From: Nitratireductor sp.
Lineage (GTDB): Bacteria > Pseudomonadota > Alphaproteobacteria > Rhizobiales > Rhizobiaceae
Reading direction: 5' to 3'
Assembly (NCBI GenBank): GCA_020441735.1
Contig: JAGRLQ010000048.1
Location: 1-10,105 of the forward strand
Length of the DNA: 10,105 nt
The stretch's first letter is position 1. Every line of letters starts with the position of its first letter. This document shows positions 5,513-10,105 of the stretch, one piece after another. Under the pieces are notes generated by a model. That model did no database searches. It was not told where the DNA came from and saw nothing but the letters and a program-made list of their open reading frames with translations. The translations under genes were made by a program, and so were the position numbers.

Positions 5513-7696
5513 TCACGCAAGCCGTGAGAGGAAGGGATGCAGATAGGGCTTTGCGGCGGCAAGGCAATCGCTGACCGCCTTTTTCCGCTTCGCTTTTGGC
5601 AGGGAGGAAAGACCCGAGACGGTCTGTGCGAGCGCCTGAAAGGCGCTGTTTTCCTTCTCGCGTTCGTCTCCCGCCAGCGCAAAGACTTCCTGCGGCTGTG
5701 ACTTGCCCTTTAGTTCGAGCTTTCCCGCCGCAAGATAGGCAAGCCCCTGTGCTTCTGCGGCGGTTTCCGCTGAGACGAGGATGGGGGCGCCGGTTTCCTT
5801 GGTCGCCGTTTCCAGTCGCGCTGCAACGTTCACCGTGTCACCAACCACCGAATAGTCGAACCGGGTGGAAGATCCCAGATTACCGACACAGCCCGGTCCG
5901 GTGTTGATGCCGACACCGATCGCAACTTCGCCAAGCCCGCGTTTCTTGAAGCCGAACGCATCGCGCTTGTTGAGACGGTCGACTTCCTCAAGCATTTCCA
6001 ACGCTGCCAGACAGGCTTTTCGGGCATGATCCTCCACATCAAGCGGCGCATTCCAGAATGCCATGATCGAATCGCCAATATACTTGTCGATTGCCCCGTC
6101 ATGGCGCTGGATGATGTCCGATAGCGGTGAGAGGAGGTCGTTGAGGAAGGTGACCAGTTCCTCTGGCGTCAATTTCTCTGAAATCGCCGTGAAATTCCGC
6201 ACATCCATGAACATCAGCGTCATGTTGCGGATTTCACCGCCGAGCTTCAGCGATTCAGGATCCTCCTCTAGCCGCGTCAACAGGCTTGGCGCGATGTAGT
6301 GGCGGAAAGCAGTTCTGACAAACCGTCGTTCGCGGTCGGCAAACATGTAGAGCAACAGGGTGGTCAGGAAATAGGCCGTCAGCGACAACAGCAGCGGAAA
6401 CAGCGGGTCGATCAGAAGGCCATGGCGCGAAAAGGCCCACCAGCTGATCGCCACAACAGCGATGGCACAGGCAGCGCCAAGGACCGCCGCCGACAGGACG
6501 CCCAGAAAGGGCAGGGCGGCGATGATCGTCAGCGATAGCAGGGCCGCGAGCACGGCTTCCGCGCCCGGTGCCCAGTCGGGCCGGTTGAGAAACGCCCCCT
6601 GCATGATCTGGTCGATGACCTGTGCATGGATTGCAACGCCGGGAACGGCTTCGCGCAGGATCGTGGTTCGGATGTCTCGCAGGCCCGCAGCAGAAGCGCC
6701 GACAAGGACAATCTTGCCGCCGACCTGCTGCGCCAGTTCATCTGCCGGGCCGGAGAGGACATCGTTTGCCGAGAGGAAGGCTGTTTGGCCTGCCGGGGCA
6801 TAATAGAGGTCAAGCATGCCGTTATTTGTCAGCGGCATGGTAAAGTTGCCGAGCCGTGCCATGGTGATGGCCGTCAGGCCGCCGCTTGCGCGGTCCGCGT
6901 CCCCGCCCTCGATACCGGCAAAGGTGGTGACCAGCAAAAAGGACTGGCGCTGGGCGGATGCCGTTTCAAGCGCCACCCTCAGCGCTTCGACAGAAAGCGA
7001 TGGATAGACGCTGCCATCCTGAGCAGCAAAAAGGGGGATTTGCCTGACAACGTCATCGGTCTGGCCCGCGCCGAGGCTGATATGGCCATGACCGCGCGCT
7101 GCATCGACCAGCAATGGCATGCTGGCGATTGCCCCGTGCAGCGGCTCCAGCAAATCGTTCAGATCCTCGCCAAGCCAGCTTACGCCCGCGATCTTGCGCG
7201 CTGCATCCTTTGACTGGCCTCGGGAATCAAAGAATGCCAGCACGGTTGGCGAGCGGGAAATGGCTTCGGCAAAAACCGTATCGTTGTCCGGCAGGGATTT
7301 CAGCGTGGTGGCAACCGCCTCGCGGGCCGGCATGTCAGGCGGCAACTGGCTCGCAAGAAAGGCCGGGGTGGTCCGGTCAGGTTCCGAAAACACCATGTCG
7401 AAGGCGATTGAGACCGCCCCGGCACCGGTCAGGCGACTGGTCAGCTCGGCAAGTTCCGAGCGCGGCCAGGGCCATTGCCCCTGCGCCCTGATCGAGGCTT
7501 CGTCGATATCGACCACCACCACCGCGCTTTGCGTTGCATCGCGCGGCTTAAGCTGTTGATAGCTATCAAAAACCAGATTTTGCAGCGGACGCAGAAGATC
7601 GGGGCGCGAAATGGAAAAAACCAGTGCAATTACGGTGACACCGACCGAAATAGCCAGCACGTAGGGCGTTTTTCCTTTGAATATTCGCTTCAACAT
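5513..7696 (-). CDS. CHASE2-domain membrane-bound class III adenylate/guanylate cyclase
   Basis: This 727-residue sensor is predicted to make a cyclic nucleotide (most likely cAMP) in response to an extracytoplasmic signal. A first membrane helix (residues 11-29) leads to a CHASE2 domain (about 32-370; VVVVDIDEASIRAQGQWPWPR and GAVSIAFDMVFSEPDR are typical). Three hydrophobic helices follow (about 378-398, 400-422, 431-453). The catalytic domain spans about 487-675: Asp498 and Asp542 bind the two metals, Lys538 lies at the base-recognition position, and Asn623 and Arg627 are the transition-state residues. The partner base-selecting aspartate is replaced by Ser616 (FDYSVVGDTVNVAAR), as in class IIIb cyclases. 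All catalytic residues are present in one chain, so it should act as a homodimer. The ATG at 7696 has only a weak ribosome binding site. It heads the five-gene minus-strand operon and is divergent from the FecR gene, with a CRP-like site between them. Confidence 0.92.
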   Translation of the reverse strand: MLKRIFKGKTPYVLAISVGVTVIALVFSISRPDLLRPLQNLVFDSYQQLKPRDATQSAVVVVDIDEASIRAQGQWPWPRSELAELTSRLTGAGAVSIAFDMVFSEPDRTTPAFLASQLPPDMPAREAVATTLKSLPDNDTVFAEAISRSPTVLAFFDSRGQSKDAARKIAGVSWLGEDLNDLLEPLHGAIASMPLLVDAARGHGHISLGAGQTDDVVRQIPLFAAQDGSVYPSLSVEALRVALETASAQRQSFLLVTTFAGIEGGDADRASGGLTAITMARLGNFTMPLTNNGMLDLYYAPAGQTAFLSANDVLSGPADELAQQVGGKIVLVGASAAGLRDIRTTILREAVPGVAIHAQVIDQIMQGAFLNRPDWAPGAEAVLAALLSLTIIAALPFLGVLSAAVLGAACAIAVVAISWWAFSRHGLLIDPLFPLLLSLTAYFLTTLLLYMFADRERRFVRTAFRHYIAPSLLTRLEEDPESLKLGGEIRNMTLMFMDVRNFTAISEKLTPEELVTFLNDLLSPLSDIIQRHDGAIDKYIGDSIMAFWNAPLDVEDHARKACLAALEMLEEVDRLNKRDAFGFKKRGLGEVAIGVGINTGPGCVGNLGSSTRFDYSVVGDTVNVAARLETATKETGAPILVSAETAAEAQGLAYLAAGKLELKGKSQPQEVFALAGDEREKENSAFQALAQTVSGLSSLPKAKRKKAVSDCLAAAKPYLHPFLSRLA

Positions 7697-7731
7697 ACCG
7701 GCATGGAAAAAAACAAGGTTCAGGTCGGCTG

Positions 7732-7747
7732 TGTGACGATTAGCACA
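7732..7747. promoter_or_regulatory. CRP-like site in the cyclase/FecR divergent control region
   Basis: TGTGA-N6-GCACA (7732-7747) differs from the CRP core TGTGA-N6-TCACA at one of ten positions. It is embedded in a longer symmetry: CGGCTGTG (7726-7733) and CACAGCCG (7744-7751) are perfect 8-base arms with a 10-base spacer, whose centre is one base off the CRP centre. It lies 36 bases upstream of the cyclase start. A Crp/Fnr-type regulator using cAMP is the obvious candidate, but another dimeric regulator reading the 8-base arms is possible. Confidence 0.45.
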
Positions 7748-7773
7748 GCCGCTTTACGTACGGGAGGATAGCC

Positions 7774-7787
7774 GTTACGGTAACCGT
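7774..7787. promoter_or_regulatory. Overlapping small palindromes, possible operator
   Basis: GTTAC-G-GTAAC (7774-7784) and ACGGT-A-ACCGT (7777-7787) overlap in the divergent region. They lie between a minus-strand TTGACG (7790-7785) and a minus-strand TATCCT (7770-7765). Those two boxes are only 14 bases apart, too close for an ideal sigma-70 promoter. The symmetry suggests a binding site for an unidentified regulator. Confidence 0.3.
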
Positions 7788-7894
7788 CAAGATCGGGGCG
7801 CACAACACCATTGTACTATGCAGACAGGCCTGCACGGCTGAAGGCAAAGTACAACACAAACAACGTTGGCAGCAAAGCCAAAGTGGAGTCCGTC

Positions 7895-8716
7895 ATGTTG
7901 AAGAGTTCCCGGTCCATAATGCGCCATCGCAGTTTTGGGATGATCGTGTCCGCAATATCTGTATTGATGTTGACCTGTTCAGGCGCAGCAGCACAAAGCA
8001 CGCAGGTCGGACAATCCGTCAGGGTGCAGAACGTCGTGACCGGCTCGCTCGACAATCGGCGTCTGGCACCACAGGATCCCGTCTTTGCCAGTGAATCGGT
8101 TTCGGCTGAAATCAACTCTCATGGCGAACTTCGCCTGAACGACAATTCCCGCATTGTCGTCGGTGAGAATTCCGTTGTCCGACTCGACGATTTTGTTGTC
8201 GGCAGCAACGGCTTCCAGCGGGGTACGATCGAGGTTGCCAAAGGCGCTTTCCGGTTTATCACCGGCAATTCGCCGAAGGGTGCCTTCACGGTCAAAACAC
8301 CCGTATCGACCATCGGCGTGCGCGGCACGGTGTTCGATGTCTATGTAAATGCGCTTGGCATAACCCAGGTGATTCTCTTCAAGGGAGAGATCGAAGCCTG
8401 TTCCAGTTCCAATTGCGTTGTCGTTAACCGGCCTTGCGATATCGCCGAGATTACGTCGAGCGAGGCACATGAACTGCCTTATCTTCGCTCGGGAGATCGC
8501 GCGGCGGAGGACAGCGATTATACGCTGACATCCCGGCAGAATCGTTTCAGGACCGGATGGCGGGCGCCGGTATTGGCCTGCGCGATCCGTGCCGCATTTG
8601 ATCCAAACGTCGGAGTGCAGCCGACCCCGCCGCATGGCAATGAAGGCCCGGGAGAGGGTCGGGAGCCGGAGCCGGAACCGGAAAAGATGGGCTATACCTG
8701 CGGCATCAACTGCTGA
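7895..8716 (+). CDS. Secreted FecR-domain protein with Cys-rich region and acidic-proline tail
   Basis: This protein has 273 residues from the ATG at 7895, which has GTGGAG (7883-7888) six bases upstream; the frame is open further upstream to a TTG at 7811 without support. Residues 1-34 are a Sec signal peptide with a basic n-region, the hydrophobic run MIVSAISVLMLTC and a likely cut after AAA (residue 33). Residues 40-185 are a FecR-type beta domain, best marked by GAFTVKTPVSTIGVRGTVFDV (129-149) and VVRLDDF (94-100). It lacks the DUF4880 N-terminus, transmembrane helix and FecI sigma partner of classical FecR regulators, so it is probably a free periplasmic protein. The mature part has six cysteines (169, 174, 181, 229, 269, 273). 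The tail has an EPEPEPE repeat and ends in CGINC. It is divergent from the CHASE2 cyclase and is a candidate ligand or partner of the CHASE2 domain. Confidence 0.88.
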   Translation: MLKSSRSIMRHRSFGMIVSAISVLMLTCSGAAAQSTQVGQSVRVQNVVTGSLDNRRLAPQDPVFASESVSAEINSHGELRLNDNSRIVVGENSVVRLDDFVVGSNGFQRGTIEVAKGAFRFITGNSPKGAFTVKTPVSTIGVRGTVFDVYVNALGITQVILFKGEIEACSSSNCVVVNRPCDIAEITSSEAHELPYLRSGDRAAEDSDYTLTSRQNRFRTGWRAPVLACAIRAAFDPNVGVQPTPPHGNEGPGEGREPEPEPEKMGYTCGINC

Positions 8717-8725
8717 GGGCGTCGC

Positions 8726-9574
8726 CTATAGTTCTATCCGCATCCCGTCCCGGGTGACGGTGCAATGGGCCATGTCCTTTACGATTTGCGCTGAAATCGT
8801 GTCCAGTGCCGCATCGTCTCGGAACGGCATGTGATGGATGCCGAAGACATGGCCGGCATTGGCCGCCTTACGCAGCCTTTCGGCTTCCTCCCAGGTTGAG
8901 TGGCCGAAGCTGGAAAACTTCGGAAACTCCCTGTCCAGATAGCTGCAATCATAGGCGAAGGCATCCACATCCCTCAGGAACTTTACCAGTTCCGTATCGC
9001 ACTGCCCGGTAGCATGGGTGGTATCGGTGATGAAGGCAAAGCGCTTGCCTTTGTAGTCGATACGGTATCCGGTTGCGCCACCGGGATGATGCAGTCTCGT
9101 TGTGTGCACCATGATGCCGTCGCCCAGATTGATCGCGGCATGATCCTCAATATCCCGGTATCGGATGTCGGCGAGGAACTTTTCCTGCCGGATCGGGAAG
9201 TAGGGTTCCTTCATCAAGCCATCGACGATGTCCCTTGTTTTTTGAATCCCCTTCAACTTCCCCGACCAGATATTGACCTTGAACTGGGGGTCGTAAAACG
9301 GCTCAAAGAACGGTATTCCCTCCACATGGTCGTAGTGGGCATGGGTCAGAAACAGGTCGAACTGCCGCGTTCCGTTCCCCTTCATGGCAGAACCCAGCGG
9401 CACCAGCCCTGAACCGGCATCGAGCACGATTACGCGGTCGCCACAGCGCACTTCCGCGCAGATCGTCTTGCGGCCATAGCGCATGAAGGCGTCGCCGGTG
9501 ACCATACGGGTTCCGCGGGTGCCCCAGAAGGTCACGGACAGCCCGCCTGTTTCGCCAGAATGTGTGGAATTCAT
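8726..9574 (-). CDS. MBL-fold metallo-hydrolase, PhnP/RNase Z-like group
   Basis: This 282-residue protein starts at the ATG 9574, the first Met that fits the promoter-like boxes at 9658-9630; the open frame extends to 9658 with unrelated residues. The ribosome binding site (CGGA) is weak. The fold is marked by VTFWGTRGTRMVTG (14-27), VIVLDAGSG (48-56), the metal motif THAHYDH (77-83: His78, His80, Asp82, His83), His163 in LHHPGG, Asp184 in FITDTTH, His225 in FGHST, and His247/His248 near the end. The set supports a two-metal hydrolase that acts in the cytosol. Relatives of this WGTRG-type group include cyclic phosphodiesterases such as PhnP and RNase Z-like nucleases; the substrate here is unknown. 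Its position beside a cyclase and FecR protein makes cyclic-nucleotide hydrolysis an attractive guess. It converges on the FecR gene with nine bases between stop codons and is divergent from folP. Confidence 0.88.
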   Translation of the reverse strand: MNSTHSGETGGLSVTFWGTRGTRMVTGDAFMRYGRKTICAEVRCGDRVIVLDAGSGLVPLGSAMKGNGTRQFDLFLTHAHYDHVEGIPFFEPFYDPQFKVNIWSGKLKGIQKTRDIVDGLMKEPYFPIRQEKFLADIRYRDIEDHAAINLGDGIMVHTTRLHHPGGATGYRIDYKGKRFAFITDTTHATGQCDTELVKFLRDVDAFAYDCSYLDREFPKFSSFGHSTWEEAERLRKAANAGHVFGIHHMPFRDDAALDTISAQIVKDMAHCTVTRDGMRIEL

Positions 9575-9629
9575 GTAATCCGTCAGCCAAATCTTCCGCT
9601 GCCTGCCGCAGCGGTGATGCCCCATGCCG

Positions 9630-9658
9630 ACCCTATTTGCATAAGCGGCGGCGATCAA
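9630..9658 (-). promoter_or_regulatory. Probable promoter of the MBL hydrolase gene
   Basis: On the minus strand, TTGATC (9658-9653) and TAGGGT (9635-9630) are 17 bases apart. A start near 9623 would leave a leader of about 49 bases before the ATG at 9574. The -10 is only a partial match. Confidence 0.4.
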
Positions 9659-9676
9659 CTGTCACATCAGCGACAG
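9659..9676. promoter_or_regulatory. Inverted repeat abutting the MBL -35 box
   Basis: CTGTC (9659-9663) and GACAG (9672-9676) are perfect arms with an eight-base spacer, directly upstream of the -35 box at 9658-9653 in the direction of transcription. An activator or repressor site is plausible. The arms are short, so chance occurrence is possible. Confidence 0.3.
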
Positions 9677-9736
9677 GTAATCAACTTCTCTCCTGTTGAA
9701 AAACATTCGTGAGGGCGCTACCGCCAGACATCTCCC

Positions 9737-9756
9737 GCACGGACGCATTCCCGTGC
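9737..9756 (+). other. GC-rich hairpin in the folP leader
   Basis: GCACGG (9737-9742) pairs with CCGTGC (9751-9756) around an eight-base loop, ending ten bases before the AAGGTGA ribosome binding site (9767-9773). It has no T tract. A mild effect on translation or message stability is possible. Confidence 0.3.
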
Positions 9757-9779
9757 AACGGCATGCAAGGTGACTTCCG

Positions 9780-10105
9780 ATGGCATTTGATCCCTTCGCT
9801 CCCTTTATCTGGAAACTCGGCCATGGCCGGCAGATCGAGCTCGGGCCGCGCGCCGTCATCATGGGGGTTTTGAACGTAACCCCCGACTCGTTCTCCGACG
9901 GTGGCCGCTACGAGCGGCCCGATGCTGCCATTCGCCGGGCAAAGCGTATGGCCGGGCAAGGGGCTGCAATCATCGATGTCGGTGGAGAATCCTCGCGACC
10001 GGGGTTTGAAGAGATTTCGGCAGCCGAAGAGCAGGATCGCATTCTGCCGGTCTTTGAAGCACTCAGGGGCGGCAACATGCTTTTGTCGGTTGATACCTGG
10101 CGGGC
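9780..10105 (+). CDS. folP: Dihydropteroate synthase, 5' part (partial)
   Basis: This enzyme joins p-aminobenzoate to 6-hydroxymethyl-dihydropterin diphosphate in folate synthesis and is the sulfonamide target. The window holds the first 108 codons; the rest lies beyond the edge. Both DHPS signatures are visible: MGVLNVTPDSFSDGGRY (about residues 29-45, with the metal-binding Asn in NVTPDSFSDGG) and GAAIIDVGGESSRPG (about 62-76). LLSVDTWRA near the end is the next conserved strand, with the pterin-binding Asp. The ATG at 9780 has AAGGTGA (9767-9773) six bases upstream. Folate genes (folB, folK) commonly follow folP in rhizobia, but that is outside the window. It is divergent from the MBL hydrolase gene and appears unrelated to the signalling genes to its left. 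Confidence 0.95.
   Translation, partial: MAFDPFAPFIWKLGHGRQIELGPRAVIMGVLNVTPDSFSDGGRYERPDAAIRRAKRMAGQGAAIIDVGGESSRPGFEEISAAEEQDRILPVFEALRGGNMLLSVDTWR

Noticed and set aside
4580..5527. Long plus-strand open frame (315 codons) opposite the photolyase gene
   Set aside because: Antisense shadow of phr in GC-rich DNA. The photolyase frame carries all family signatures and the antisense product has no recognisable domain.
7811..7894. N-terminal extension of the FecR protein from a TTG at 7811
   Set aside because: It would bury the signal peptide behind 28 residues and lacks a ribosome binding site; the ATG at 7895 has GTGGAG at good spacing.
8900..9412. Plus-strand open frame opposite the MBL gene
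   Set aside because: Shadow frame; the opposite strand encodes the complete metal-binding motif set.
9696..9724. folP promoter TTGAAA-N17-TACCGC
   Set aside because: The -10 match is too poor to call although the spacing is right.

Overview
The window reads as a chromosomal segment of an alphaproteobacterium, most likely of the order Hyphomicrobiales (rhizobia and relatives). The reasons are GC-rich third codon positions, the style of the proteins (a rhizobial-type 2Fe-2S ferredoxin, a DUF922 lipoprotein, a CHASE2 adenylate cyclase beside a FecR-domain protein, folP), and the lack of enteric-type promoters. No IS element, tRNA, rRNA, CRISPR array or obvious phage gene is visible. The genus cannot be named from sequence alone.

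Left part (1-1880). The 5' end of an unidentified minus-strand gene is cut by the window edge. A 385-base divergent intergenic region rich in small inverted repeats follows. Then come three plus-strand genes: a small conserved-looking protein of unknown function, a single-domain histidine phosphotransfer (Hpt) protein, and a 2Fe-2S ferredoxin. The Hpt gene has a leader whose 8-base segment is exactly complementary to its own Shine-Dalgarno region. The ferredoxin gene has a plausible promoter and a GNRA-capped hairpin next to its ribosome binding site.

Central part (7696 down to 1881, minus strand). Five genes are closely packed and probably form one operon: CHASE2-class III adenylate/guanylate cyclase, class I photolyase (phr), a small basic ORF of 77 residues joined to both neighbours by one-base stop/start overlaps (TGATG and TAATG), cyclopropane-fatty-acyl-phospholipid synthase (cfa), and a DUF922 lipoprotein carrying an HEAVH motif. 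The theme is envelope sensing linked to DNA-light damage repair and membrane lipid modification.

Right part (7697-10105). A secreted FecR-domain protein is divergent from the cyclase. The shared 198-base intergenic region holds a CRP-like site, TGTGA-N6-GCACA, so the cyclase could be controlled by its own product through a Crp/Fnr-type regulator. A metallo-beta-lactamase-fold hydrolase of the PhnP/RNase Z-like kind converges on the FecR gene with only 9 bases between stops. Finally folP (dihydropteroate synthase) starts and runs off the window.

The most interesting reading is a candidate cyclic-nucleotide signalling unit: a periplasmic FecR protein and CHASE2 domain as sensor, a cyclase as output, a possible cyclic phosphodiesterase next door, and a CRP-type site in the control region. 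The least described single element is the translationally coupled small ORF between phr and cfa. Both are inferences from sequence and context.
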